From: JBAXTU01 sp037130015
GTDB lineage: Bacteria > Patescibacteriota > Patescibacteriia > 2-01-FULL-39-33
Direction of reading: 5' to 3'
Length of the DNA stretch: 64,000 nt
Assembly (NCBI GenBank): GCA_037130015.1
Contig: JBAXTU010000001.1
Span: 10,223 to 74,222, forward strand
A program made the position numbers and the translations under genes. Below are positions 50,039-58,230 of this stretch, piece after piece. How positions within the stretch are numbered: the stretch's first letter is position 1; every line of letters starts with the position of its first letter. The notes below the pieces were generated by a model. That model did no database searches and was not told the origin of the DNA. It saw only the letters and a program-made list of their open reading frames with translations.

Positions 50039-51787
50039 ATGGTGTTTAATAGCTCTGAAAAAAAAATTAAGGACTTCCTGTTGCAAAAAAAATTGGTTAG
50101 CGTTTCAAAAATGGCCGAAATTGAAGATAAGGTCAGAAGGAATGATAAAACATTGGAAGATACCTTGGTTCAAGAAAAAGTGTTTACCTCTAAGGATTTT
50201 AATAATCTGAAAGGGGAAGTTTTTGGTTTACCAGTCGTTGATTTATCGGAATTAACCATTGAATCTGCTGTGCTTAATATACTCACCCAAAAAGTGGCTC
50301 AAAATTATCAAATGGTGATTTTTGCCAAACGCAAAATGGAAGTGAGTGTGGGCATGGTACGGCCGGATGATTTTCAGGCGCATGAAGCGGTGGAATTTTT
50401 GTGCAATAGCCAAGGATTTAGGCCAAAATATTTTGTTATTTCAGCTCAGGATTGCCGTACGATTTTGAATCAATATAGTGGTTTCAAAAAAGAAATCGGT
50501 TCGGCTGTGGCCGCGGCTGAAGAAAAATTCGCCAAAAAAGAAAAATTAGTTTCTCAACGCGGAGATTCTAATGAAAATATGGGCGAAGTTATTAAAAGCG
50601 CGCCCGTGGCTAAAATTGTTTCGGTGATTTTCAAGCATGCTCTTGAGGGTGGTGCCAGTGATATTCATATTGAACCAGGCTTTAATGAAGGTAGAGTGCG
50701 TTATCGTGTTGATGGTATGCTTCGTACTTCTCTGACTTTACCAAACTATTTATACCCGGCGGTTATTTCTCGTATCAAGGTATTGGCGAATTTAAAACTT
50801 GATGAAATGCGTTTGCCTCAAGACGGACGTATTCGCACCAAAGTAGATGATCAGGATGTTGATTTGCGTGTTTCAGTTTTACCAACTATTGATCAGGAAA
50901 AGGTGGTGATTCGTGTTTTTGACAGCTCAACTGGCGTGCCGACTTTGGCTGAACTAGGCTTTAATGAAAATCATATCAGTATTATTGAACGCAATATCAA
51001 AAAGCCGTATGGTTTATTTTTACTCACTGGCCCGACAGGCAGTGGCAAAACAACTACTTTATATTCTGTTTTGAATATGATCAATGCCGAGACCACTAAT
51101 ATTGTCACACTGGAAGATCCGGTTGAATATTATATTGATGGCATTAGCCAGTCGCAGATTAATGCTGATATTGGTTTTACTTTTGTCAGCGGACTGCGCG
51201 CTGTTTTGCGTCAAGATCCCAATATTATCATGGTTGGAGAAATCAGGGATAATGACACAGTGGAACTAGTCATTCATGCTGGACTGACCGGGCATTTGGT
51301 TTTTTCCACTCTGCACACTAATAACGCTTGGGGTGCTATTCCGCGATTAGTAGATATGAAAGCCGAGCCGTTTTTATTGTCTTCTACTCTCAATTTAGTG
51401 ATGGCTCAACGCTTGGTTCGCAAGATTTGTCCTGATTGTAAAGAAGAAATAAAATTAACACCAAATATTTTGGCAAAAATTCAGGATAAAATTGATACTA
51501 TTCCACCGGTTTATTTGGAAGGAATAAAAAAGACCACTTTTTATAAGGGCAAGGGCTGTCAAAGTTGCAGTAATAGCGGTTATTCAGGGCGTATGGTAGT
51601 GGGAGAAATTCTAGAAATGGACAGTGCTATGAAAGATTTGATTTCCACCAACTATAATAGCAGTGCCAATTTGGAAGAAGCTCTGAAACATCAAAATTTT
51701 ATTTCTTTGACACAAGACGCAGTACTCAAAGCCCTGCAAGGATTTACCACAGTGGAAGAGGTGATTAGGGTTTCGCAAGAACAATAG
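50039..51787 (+). CDS. pilB: Type IV pilus extension ATPase PilB
   Basis: 582 residues from the ATG at 50039. I reject the TTG at 50009 because it would put the leader hairpin inside the coding region. An MshEN-type N-terminal domain (about 8-150) is followed by the GspE-type N2 region with DIHIEP, Walker A GPTGSGKTTT (about 331), the Asp box, Walker B NIIMVGEIRD (about 397), the His box GLTGHLVFSTLHTNNA (about 413) and the zinc site CPDC...GCQSCSNSGYSGR (about 463-520). It is the hexameric ATPase that drives pilus extension from the cytoplasm. All catalytic motifs are intact. Confidence 0.96.
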   Translation: MVFNSSEKKIKDFLLQKKLVSVSKMAEIEDKVRRNDKTLEDTLVQEKVFTSKDFNNLKGEVFGLPVVDLSELTIESAVLNILTQKVAQNYQMVIFAKRKMEVSVGMVRPDDFQAHEAVEFLCNSQGFRPKYFVISAQDCRTILNQYSGFKKEIGSAVAAAEEKFAKKEKLVSQRGDSNENMGEVIKSAPVAKIVSVIFKHALEGGASDIHIEPGFNEGRVRYRVDGMLRTSLTLPNYLYPAVISRIKVLANLKLDEMRLPQDGRIRTKVDDQDVDLRVSVLPTIDQEKVVIRVFDSSTGVPTLAELGFNENHISIIERNIKKPYGLFLLTGPTGSGKTTTLYSVLNMINAETTNIVTLEDPVEYYIDGISQSQINADIGFTFVSGLRAVLRQDPNIIMVGEIRDNDTVELVIHAGLTGHLVFSTLHTNNAWGAIPRLVDMKAEPFLLSSTLNLVMAQRLVRKICPDCKEEIKLTPNILAKIQDKIDTIPPVYLEGIKKTTFYKGKGCQSCSNSGYSGRMVVGEILEMDSAMKDLISTNYNSSANLEEALKHQNFISLTQDAVLKALQGFTTVEEVIRVSQEQ

Positions 51788-51817
51788 TATATAATAATTA
51801 ATTATTTGAATAATTCT

Positions 51818-52201
51818 ATGCCTAAAGCGGTAAAAGCAAACACTATACTCATCGTGGAGGACGATGTCTTTTTGGCTGATTTATATCGGACCAAATTTGA
51901 ATTGGAGGGATTCAAAGTCTATGTAGCCTATGACGGAGAAAAAGGCTGGGAAAGCGTCAAAAAAAATCTGCCACAGGTGGCGTTATTGGATTTGGTTTTG
52001 CCGAAAATGAACGGTTTTCAGGTATTAGAAAATATGAAAGCTGAGGCCTCAACCAAAAATATTCCAGTTATTATTTTGACCAACTTAAGTCAGAAAGCTG
52101 ATATAGAAAAAGGACTAAAAATGGGCGCCAATGATTATCTAATTAAAGCGCATTTTATGCCGTCGGAAGTGGTTGCTAAAATTCAGAAATTAATTAAATA
52201 G
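51818..52201 (+). CDS. Single-domain response regulator (CheY/PilG-like)
   Basis: 127 residues from the ATG at 51818 (a TTG four codons earlier is less likely). A receiver fold only: acidic pair in LIVEDDVFLADLY (about 12-16), phospho-acceptor Asp in VALLDLVLPKMNG (about 55), the switch Thr in VIILTNLSQ and the conserved Lys in DYLIKAHF (about 109). No output domain. Its place between pilB and the PilT-like gene suggests control of pilus motor action, as PilG does in other bacteria. No histidine kinase lies in the window. Confidence 0.92.
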   Translation: MPKAVKANTILIVEDDVFLADLYRTKFELEGFKVYVAYDGEKGWESVKKNLPQVALLDLVLPKMNGFQVLENMKAEASTKNIPVIILTNLSQKADIEKGLKMGANDYLIKAHFMPSEVVAKIQKLIK

Positions 52202-52204
52202 TTT

Positions 52205-53284
52205 ATGGAAACATCTAGATTTTTATTGGTTAAAACTATTCTGGCTGAAGCGGTCAAGCGGGGAGCGCAGGATTTGCATTTTTCGGTTGGTGGTAATCCC
52301 TGTTTGCGTATCAATGGAGAATTACTTTCTATGGAAGATAAGGAGATAATTACGCAGGATTTCATGGAAAAATTTATCAATCTAATTTTGACCGAAGATC
52401 AAAAAGCCAAATTAAATTCCGATAGGGAAATTATTATTACTTATGATTTTGAAAATAATCTTCGTTTTAAAATAAATATTTTTTATCAAAAGAATTTTCT
52501 ATCTGCCACTTTGCGTTATATTCCGACAGATATTCCCACAGTCGCTTCGCTGGGACTTAATCCTGTAATCAAAGATTTTATCAAATTCAAAAAAGGCTTG
52601 GTAATTGTGGCTGGGCCATTTGGTTCTGGACGCTCCACCACTGTGGCTGCCTTGCTTGATGCTATTAATCAAGAAAGAAAAGAATATATTATCACCATTG
52701 AAAATCCGATTGAATATGTTTTTACCAACAATCAAAGTGTAATTGAACAAAGGGAAATAGGCCGTGATACCAAATCATTTGCCGATGCCTTGGCTTATTT
52801 TCAGGAAGAAGACGGTGATATTTTGTTTGTGGAAGAATTAGAAGACCCTCAGATTATTCCTGCGGTTTTGGAAATAGCTCGTGGCAGTTCATTGGTTTTT
52901 ACGGCTCTTACGGCCTCATCTGTTTCTAATGCTGTTAGTCGTATTTTGGATAGTTTTACTAGTTTTGACCAAGAAAGAGTGCGTGATCAATTATCCACAG
53001 CGCTTAAAGGGATTGTTTGTCAAAAAATCTTGCCAAAAATCGGTGGAGGAGTGATAGTTGTTAATGAAATTATGATAGCCAATGAAGCCATTGTTTCAAT
53101 AATTGCCAATGGTAATGTGTCGCAAATAGACAATATTATCCAAACTTCACGTAGAGATGGTATGATTTCTTTTGACCAGGCTTTGGCTGAATTGGTGCAT
53201 CAGCATAAGATTTCCAATGAAGACGCTATGGACAATGCCATCAACAAAAAAACTTTGGAAAAAATGATTTCTTCAAAAGAATAA
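52205..53284 (+). CDS. PilT-like protein with degenerate ATPase motifs
   Basis: 359 residues, PilT length and fold order. The Walker A region reads VAGPFGSGRSTTVAALLD (about 134-151), with Arg in place of the invariant Lys of GxxGxGK[ST]. The Walker B region reads GDILFVEELEDP instead of DPDVILVGEMRD. The His box with TLHTNxA is replaced by VFTALTASSVSNAV. Asp-box-like EYIITIENPIEYVF and the C-terminal domain are recognisable. It follows the receiver gene by 3 bases and precedes pilC by 9. I infer a PilT paralogue that has lost or changed ATPase activity, perhaps a regulator of PilB; a true retraction ATPase may be encoded elsewhere. Confidence 0.88.
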   Translation: METSRFLLVKTILAEAVKRGAQDLHFSVGGNPCLRINGELLSMEDKEIITQDFMEKFINLILTEDQKAKLNSDREIIITYDFENNLRFKINIFYQKNFLSATLRYIPTDIPTVASLGLNPVIKDFIKFKKGLVIVAGPFGSGRSTTVAALLDAINQERKEYIITIENPIEYVFTNNQSVIEQREIGRDTKSFADALAYFQEEDGDILFVEELEDPQIIPAVLEIARGSSLVFTALTASSVSNAVSRILDSFTSFDQERVRDQLSTALKGIVCQKILPKIGGGVIVVNEIMIANEAIVSIIANGNVSQIDNIIQTSRRDGMISFDQALAELVHQHKISNEDAMDNAINKKTLEKMISSKE

Positions 53285-53293
53285 TTAATAAAT

Positions 53294-54502
53294 ATGTCAG
53301 TTTATTCTTATAAAGCTAAAAATAAAAGAGGCCAATTAATTGAAGGTATAGTTGATGCCTCTAGTGAAGATGCTGTTTCCAATATGCTTCATGAGAAGGA
53401 ATTGGCTATTATTAATATTGGCAAAAGGGAACAGGCTAATGCCGAGGAATACAAATTTAATTTTTTGCGTCGGGTAAAAAACAAGGAATTAGTGGTTTTT
53501 TTTAGACAAATGGCTGTCATGATTAATGCTAATTTACCGATTGTCAAAATTTTGCGTATTTTGGTGCGTCAAACATCTGATAAAAATTTAAAAAGCATAA
53601 TTGCTCATGTGGCCGATGAAGTTGATGGCGGTGCCAAATTATCAGAGGCCATGGGTGAATTTCATGACACTTTTTCTGATTTTTATGTAAATATGATCCG
53701 TTCTGGTGAGACATCAGGACGACTTAGTGAAGTCATGGATTATTTGGCCAGTCAGCAAGAGAGTGATTACGAACTTCAATCCAAAGTTCGTGGCGCCATG
53801 ATTTATCCGATTTTTATTTTAGCTGGTTTGGCACTGGTAGGCGGAATTGTGATGGTTTTTGTCATTCCTCAAATCACCAGTGTGCTCAAAGAGTCTGGCG
53901 TGGTTTTGCCTTGGTCAACTCAGGCGCTTATCTGGACGGCTGAATTTTTGAAAAATTTTTGGTGGGCTATAATTTTATCGTTGGCTTTATTATCGGTTAT
54001 AATTAATTTTTATGTGCATACACCTTCTGGTCGTTATGCGTTTGATGTGTTCAAGCTAAAAATTCCGATTTTTGGCAAGATTTTTAAAAATATTTATATT
54101 GTAAGACTTATGCGGAGTTTTTCTACTTTGCTTAAGGGTGGTGTGCCAGTAAGTCGGGCCCTAGAAGTGGTACGTGATGTTGTTGGTAGTCGGGTGTATG
54201 AAGATATTTTGACCAGAACAATTGCCAATGTGGACGAAGGCAATCCCATTGCCGAAAGTTTGTCTGATAGTAAACATATTCCAGTGCTGGTGTCGCAAAT
54301 GATCAGTGTGGGTGAGGAAAGTGGCAAATTGGAAGAGGTAGTAGAAAAAATTACGGATTTTTATGATCGGGAGATTGATAATAGTGTACGAAATTTGTCA
54401 GTGCTTATTGAGCCCATAGTCATGATTTTCTTGGGTTTGGCGGTTGGTTTTTTTGTGGCGGCCGTGATTTTGCCCATGTGGCAATTATCAGCTGCTATGT
54501 AA
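53294..54502 (+). CDS. pilC: Type IV pilus platform protein PilC
   Basis: 402 residues. A short cytoplasmic N-terminus (YSYKAKNKRGQLIEGIVDA) and two GspF/T2SSF domains (about 65-190 and 270-395) with membrane helices at about 165-190, 215-235 and 370-395. LVVFFRQMAVMINANLPIVK and FSTLLKGGVPVSRALEVV are the two domain openings. PilC is the inner-membrane platform turned by PilB and PilT. Standard length, no defect. Confidence 0.96.
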   Translation: MSVYSYKAKNKRGQLIEGIVDASSEDAVSNMLHEKELAIINIGKREQANAEEYKFNFLRRVKNKELVVFFRQMAVMINANLPIVKILRILVRQTSDKNLKSIIAHVADEVDGGAKLSEAMGEFHDTFSDFYVNMIRSGETSGRLSEVMDYLASQQESDYELQSKVRGAMIYPIFILAGLALVGGIVMVFVIPQITSVLKESGVVLPWSTQALIWTAEFLKNFWWAIILSLALLSVIINFYVHTPSGRYAFDVFKLKIPIFGKIFKNIYIVRLMRSFSTLLKGGVPVSRALEVVRDVVGSRVYEDILTRTIANVDEGNPIAESLSDSKHIPVLVSQMISVGEESGKLEEVVEKITDFYDREIDNSVRNLSVLIEPIVMIFLGLAVGFFVAAVILPMWQLSAAM

Positions 54503-54534
54503 GTTTTCCACTGTTGCGTTTTTGAATTTTTTGC

Positions 54535-54540
54535 TATAAT
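54535..54540 (+). promoter_or_regulatory. Extended -10 promoter for the major pilin
   Basis: TATAAT with TGC directly in front (54532-54540). The best -35 candidate is TTGCGT (54514-54519) at only 15 bases, so the extended -10 probably carries the activity. The leader to the pilin gene is about 150 bases. Confidence 0.6.
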
Positions 54541-54631
54541 TAAACCAAGTAAATAAAAAAGGTCGATAAATTTATTTGCCAAAATAGAAATATTTTGTCT
54601 ACTCGAGTAAACAAAAAACAAAAAAAACAAA

Positions 54632-54656
54632 GCCAGGCCCCCGATCAGGACTTGGC
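54632..54656 (+). promoter_or_regulatory. Hairpin in the major pilin leader
   Basis: GCCAGGCCC pairs with GGACTTGGC (one G-U pair, one mismatch) around a 7-base loop, in an otherwise A-rich leader of about 150 bases. No T-run follows. A role in message stability or control of the pilin is possible. Confidence 0.35.
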
Positions 54657-54699
54657 AGACAAAATTTAAATTTTAATTAACAAATAATCTTCAATAATT

Positions 54700-55089
54700 A
54701 TGAAAAAACAGCAAGGTTTTACCTTAATTGAACTTTTGATCGTTATTGCTATCATTGGTTTATTGTCTTCTTTGGCTGTGGTCTCTTTGTCCGGCGCCAG
54801 AAACAAAGCCTATGATGCTCAAATCAAAAGCGATCTCGCTCAAGTCAGAACCAGTTTGGAAATGTCAGCTTCTGATAATGGCGGTAGTTATGCTGCATGG
54901 ACTATGCCAGCCAATATTAACGCCCCGGCTTGTTCTGGTACTAAATATGTGGCTAGTACTACTGCTATTGGATTTAGAGTTTATGGTCAGTTGTGTGCTA
55001 ATACGGCTCAATATTTTTGTATTGATGGCAATGGCAATGTCACTACCACGTCAGCTGTTCCGACTGCTGGTGCAGAAACTTGTTTATAA
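54700..55089 (+). CDS. Type IV major pilin candidate
   Basis: 129 residues with a short basic leader MKKQQG and the prepilin cut site G/FTLIELLIVIAIIGLLSS, Glu at position +5, then a membrane helix and a C-terminal head with cysteines near the end (CSGT, CANT, CIDG, ETCL). The presence of its own promoter, a long leader and a strong terminator sets it apart as the likely abundant subunit. PilD encoded 0.5 kb away would process it. It is 197 bases after pilC. Confidence 0.92.
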   Translation: MKKQQGFTLIELLIVIAIIGLLSSLAVVSLSGARNKAYDAQIKSDLAQVRTSLEMSASDNGGSYAAWTMPANINAPACSGTKYVASTTAIGFRVYGQLCANTAQYFCIDGNGNVTTTSAVPTAGAETCL

Positions 55090-55104
55090 ATTTAAGTTGT
55101 TTCA

Positions 55105-55136
55105 AAATCCCCTCGGCCTTGGTTGAGGGGATTTTT
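55105..55136 (+). terminator. Rho-independent terminator after the major pilin
   Basis: A 10-base stem AAATCCCCTC / GAGGGGATTT around a 10-base loop, then TTTTT(G)TTT. It lies 16 bases after the pilin stop. Confidence 0.92.
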
Positions 55137-55162
55137 GTTTATAAGTATTTTTGTGCTATAAT
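55135..55162 (+). promoter_or_regulatory. Promoter for the downstream pilus genes
   Basis: TTGTTT (55135-55140), a 16-base spacer and TATAAT (55157-55162) with extended TGC. It follows directly on the terminator and precedes a run of six genes with short gaps. Confidence 0.7.
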
Positions 55163-55194
55163 ATAGTCATAAAAATAATAATTTTTGTTTGTTT

Positions 55195-55602
55195 ATGACC
55201 ATGAGGACGCGTTTCAAAATCAGCGTTTATTTTCTATTGTTTGTCATGGCTAGCACCGGATTGGGTTTTTTGATGTGGTATAATAGTGTACAAATTCGTG
55301 ATTATAAGCGCTTGTCTGACATGACTGATATTCAATCTCGTCTAAATATTTATTTTTTGCACTACAGCAGTTATCAGGTTGATGGCTGTTCCAGTGGTTT
55401 GATAGTCAGTGATTGCAAAGGCAGTGCTGACAGGCCTTCATTTTTAGGCGGAATTACTGATCAACTTGGTGGTAATTACGCTTATGTTTTTTCGGCTTTG
55501 AGTCAAAATGACTATAAAGTAAGTTTTGTTTTAGAAACCAAAGTTGGTGGTTTTGCGCCTGGCCGTTATTTTTTGACTCCCAGTGGAATTAGTGATAAAT
55601 AA
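55195..55602 (+). CDS. Membrane-anchored pilin-neighbourhood protein
   Basis: 135 residues from the ATG at 55195 (a TTG at 55189 is less likely). A basic start (MTMRTRFK) is followed by one membrane helix (about 8-28) and an extracytoplasmic part with a disulfide candidate (CSSG, CKGS) and a strand-rich end. The layout resembles a pseudopilin, but there is no G/F-T-x5-E cut site. Its stop directly abuts pilD. Confidence 0.65.
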   Translation: MTMRTRFKISVYFLLFVMASTGLGFLMWYNSVQIRDYKRLSDMTDIQSRLNIYFLHYSSYQVDGCSSGLIVSDCKGSADRPSFLGGITDQLGGNYAYVFSALSQNDYKVSFVLETKVGGFAPGRYFLTPSGISDK

Positions 55603-56385
55603 ATGCTGTTTTATTTTTTTATTTTTATTTTCGGGCTGATTATTGGCAGTTTTTTGAATGTGGTGATTTTGAGATTAAATAACGGCGAGAAAATTTCCGG
55701 GTCTCGTTCGCATTGCCCGCATTGTCAAAAAGTTTTGAGTCCGCATGAATTGTGGCCGGTTATTAGTTTTATTTTACAAAAAGGCAAGTGTAAAAATTGT
55801 AAAGCAAAAATTTCCTGGCAATATCCGTTGGTTGAACTTTCTACTGCTTTATTGTTTATTTTGGTGTCATACGTGTATTGGGGCAATATTGGCATTGATT
55901 TTTTGAGTGATTCTTGGCAGTCATATTTGCCATGGCTGAGAAATTTATTTTTTGTGTGTGTGCTGGTAGTTATTTTTGTTTATGATTTGCGATGGCAATT
56001 AATTTTGGATAAAGTGACTTTGCCGGCCATGGCTATAGCTTTGATTGTTAATTTGTGGCTTGGTTATGGCTTTAAAAATTTATTGCTGGGTATGTTGGTG
56101 GCCGGAGGATTTTTTTTGGCACAATTTTTAATTTCTGGCGGTCGCTGGATTGGCGGGGGAGATATTCGCATGGGAGCACTCATAGGTCTGATGCTTGGTT
56201 GGCCAAACACATTAGTGGCCTTGTTTCTGTCGTATGTTATTGGCGCGTTTTTTGGCGTATGTCTGATGATTTTGGCTCACAAAGATGGCCAGACCAAAGT
56301 GGCTTTTGGATCGTTTCTGGCTGTTGGCACGATTATTGCTCTTTTGTGGGGCACACAAATTATGAACAAATTTTGGGCGATATAA
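55603..56385 (+). CDS. pilD: Prepilin peptidase PilD
   Basis: 260 residues. Membrane helix with IGSFLNVVILRL, a zinc site CPHC (about 38-41) and CKNC (about 63-66), then further helices. The catalytic Asp pair is in VYDLRWQLI (about 128) and GGGDIRMG (about 187). It cuts the leader from type IV pilins and N-methylates the new end. It starts at the base after the previous stop and is 4 bases before the next pilin gene. All key residues are present. Confidence 0.95.
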   Translation: MLFYFFIFIFGLIIGSFLNVVILRLNNGEKISGSRSHCPHCQKVLSPHELWPVISFILQKGKCKNCKAKISWQYPLVELSTALLFILVSYVYWGNIGIDFLSDSWQSYLPWLRNLFFVCVLVVIFVYDLRWQLILDKVTLPAMAIALIVNLWLGYGFKNLLLGMLVAGGFFLAQFLISGGRWIGGGDIRMGALIGLMLGWPNTLVALFLSYVIGAFFGVCLMILAHKDGQTKVAFGSFLAVGTIIALLWGTQIMNKFWAI

Positions 56386-56389
56386 TTTT

Positions 56390-56914
56390 ATGAAAAAAAT
56401 AAAAAATAATTTTGGTTTTACTTTGGCGGAAATGATGGTGGTAATAGCTATTACCGGTATTTTATCCAGTATGGCGTTGATAAATTTTCGCACCAACGAA
56501 AAACAACGTCAGTTGCGAGATTCAGCACTGCTAGTCACCGACGGTTTTAAACGTTTGCAAAGTATGGCTTTGTCCGGTGATATGGTGGGTGGTGCTATGC
56601 CTATTAGTTATAATTTTTATCTTAACCCTGCTGATTGCAGTCAATACATTTTACGCGCCAAGCTTGATGAAGCAAATTATATTGCAATCGGTCAAACTGT
56701 AAAATTAATAAATTCCAATATTAAAGATTGTTCTAATATTGGAGAAGTAGAAATTTATCCTCCACGAGCCAATATGGAATTTTTAAATTTTCCATCGTAT
56801 GATGAAATTTCTTTAGTTGTTGAATATAATGGTGATGGCTCATCTGCTCGTACGGTTAAGATAAACAAAGTTTCTGGTAGAGTTGATTTGGGCGCGCAAA
56901 TGGCTAATCCTTAA
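56390..56914 (+). CDS. Minor pilin (GspH/FimT-like)
   Basis: 174 residues. The leader MKKIKNNFG and cut site G/FTLAEMMVVIAITGILSSM give a class I prepilin with Glu at +5. The following LRDSALLVTDGFKRLQSMALSGD is the GspH/FimT-like start of the head. Two cysteines (Cys-Ser-Gln and DCSN). The gap to the next gene contains a palindromic repeat. Confidence 0.88.
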   Translation: MKKIKNNFGFTLAEMMVVIAITGILSSMALINFRTNEKQRQLRDSALLVTDGFKRLQSMALSGDMVGGAMPISYNFYLNPADCSQYILRAKLDEANYIAIGQTVKLINSNIKDCSNIGEVEIYPPRANMEFLNFPSYDEISLVVEYNGDGSSARTVKINKVSGRVDLGAQMANP

Positions 56915-56919
56915 AAAAT

Positions 56920-56951
56920 ATGAGATCCCTGGTCGAGCCAGGGATGACAAA
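56920..56951 (+). repeat. Palindromic element, copy 1
   Basis: ATGAGATCCCTGG...CCAGGGATGACA: a perfect 8-base stem ATCCCTGG / CCAGGGAT with the loop TCGAG. It has the same TGAGAT...ATGACA frame as the element at 59140. It is in frame with the next gene, whose computed start falls inside it. Confidence 0.75.
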
Positions 56952-56955
56952 AAAC

Positions 56956-57615
56956 ATGAAAAATATTTTAAAAGACAATTCAGGTCAAACATTAATAGAG
57001 CTACTCACGGCTATTGGTATTATTAGTATTGGTCTTTTTAGTGTTTGGAATTTATTTTTGTCCAATTTTTCTGGTGAGCAATCGGCTCGTGATCGTGTGG
57101 TTGGTTCAAATTTGGCGCGCGAAGGCATGGAAGTGGTCAGAAATATACGAGACACTAATTGGCTAAAAGTGGATGTTAATGATAGCGCTTGCGGTCTTGC
57201 CAGTGATGAATTGTGTCAGTGGGATGATGGTTTGACTGGTGGAAATACAGCTGTGATTGGTAATATTGTAGTTAAGAGTGATTTAAATTTGATTTATAAA
57301 AACGGCGAAGCTTTGATAGCTTCCATTGACGATCCTATGGCCAAGATTTATTTGAATGCTGATGGTTTTTTTAATAATGATGCTACCGGTTCAAGCACAC
57401 CTTTTAGTAGAATAATAAAATTACAAAATATTTGTTGTCTTGATGCGACCGCTGATTTAAAATGTGATAATACTAATTTTGTCACTTCAACTGTTAGTGG
57501 CTGTCCAGTAGATTGGCTGAAAATCGGTATGGATGTGGAATGCATAGTCGCTTGGAATATTTCGGGACGAACAGAAAGTATCAAAGCTCAAGATCAACTT
57601 TTTAATTGGCGTTAA
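56956..57615 (+). CDS. Minor pilin (PilV-like)
   Basis: 219 residues from the ATG at 56956. An ATG at 56920 is in frame, but the first 12 codons would lie in the palindromic repeat. The cut site G/QTLIELLTAIGIISIGLFSVWNL with Glu at +5 is that of a pilin, with Gln instead of Phe after the Gly. NLAREGMEVVRNIRDTNW is typical of PilV-like minor pilins. Several cysteines in the head (SACG, LCQWDD, ICCLDA, CDNT, GCPVD, ECIV). It is followed 3 bases later by another minor pilin gene. Confidence 0.85.
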   Translation: MKNILKDNSGQTLIELLTAIGIISIGLFSVWNLFLSNFSGEQSARDRVVGSNLAREGMEVVRNIRDTNWLKVDVNDSACGLASDELCQWDDGLTGGNTAVIGNIVVKSDLNLIYKNGEALIASIDDPMAKIYLNADGFFNNDATGSSTPFSRIIKLQNICCLDATADLKCDNTNFVTSTVSGCPVDWLKIGMDVECIVAWNISGRTESIKAQDQLFNWR

Positions 57616-57618
57616 TTT

Positions 57619-58224
57619 ATGTTAAAAATATTTAAAAAAGCCTGCCTGACTGGTAGGCAGGTAAAAAAACAAAACGGCTTTACTTTGGCGGAGATGATGG
57701 TGACAATGAGTGTTTTTGCCATCACTTCCGTGATGTTATCCGGCATTTTTGTTAATATTAGCCATATACAAAAAAATACGGAAAATTTTCAACGTTTACA
57801 AAACGATGGCCGTTATATGATTGAAAAATTGGCGCGTGAAATTCGCGGACGTGAATTGCGTTATCCCGCTAATATGACGAATTATTTATTTTTTGAAAAA
57901 GATGAAAACGGACAAATAGTTTTGGTTTGTTTTGATTCTACTAATAAGCTTTTGAAATATTATGTCACTGGTCAGGATAATGAGGCCACAGTTGAAAATT
58001 GCAAAAGTTATGGTGCTGATCTTAATGCTGGTGATGTTGAAATTGATGATGTTAAATTTTTAGTTTATCCGCAAATCGCTGACAAGTGGGGTACAGCGCC
58101 GACAGTTAATGCCCAACCGCGTGTCACCGTGATGCTTAATTTAAAAAACAAAACAGACAACCCTGTTTTTCAAAGGCAATTATCCATTCAAACGACAATT
58201 TCAGGTAAGGTTTATAAGCGTTAA
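57619..58224 (+). CDS. Minor pilin (PilW-like) with repeat-derived leader
   Basis: 201 residues. The leader MLKIFKKACLTGRQVKKQNG is longer than in the other pilins because codons 8-14 come from a palindromic repeat (57641-57661). The cut site G/FTLAEMMVTMSVFAITSVML with Glu at +5 is intact. The rest (RYMIEKLAREIRGRELRYP) matches PilW-like minor pilins. It lies 6 bases before the PilX-like gene. Confidence 0.85.
   Translation: MLKIFKKACLTGRQVKKQNGFTLAEMMVTMSVFAITSVMLSGIFVNISHIQKNTENFQRLQNDGRYMIEKLAREIRGRELRYPANMTNYLFFEKDENGQIVLVCFDSTNKLLKYYVTGQDNEATVENCKSYGADLNAGDVEIDDVKFLVYPQIADKWGTAPTVNAQPRVTVMLNLKNKTDNPVFQRQLSIQTTISGKVYKR
57641..57661 (+). repeat. Palindromic element inside the minor pilin leader
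   Basis: CCTGCCT (57641-57647) and AGGCAGG (57655-57661) form a perfect 7-base stem with a 7-base loop. It is translated as part of the leader peptide. A related palindrome is translated in the gene at 25138-26934 (DNA 26895-26910). Confidence 0.75.
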
Positions 58225-58230
58225 AAAGCC

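Noticed and set aside
52205..53284. PilT-like gene as a pseudogene
   Set aside because: The frame is open over the full family length with intact flanking spacing; only the catalytic motifs are changed, which fits a diverged protein better than decay.
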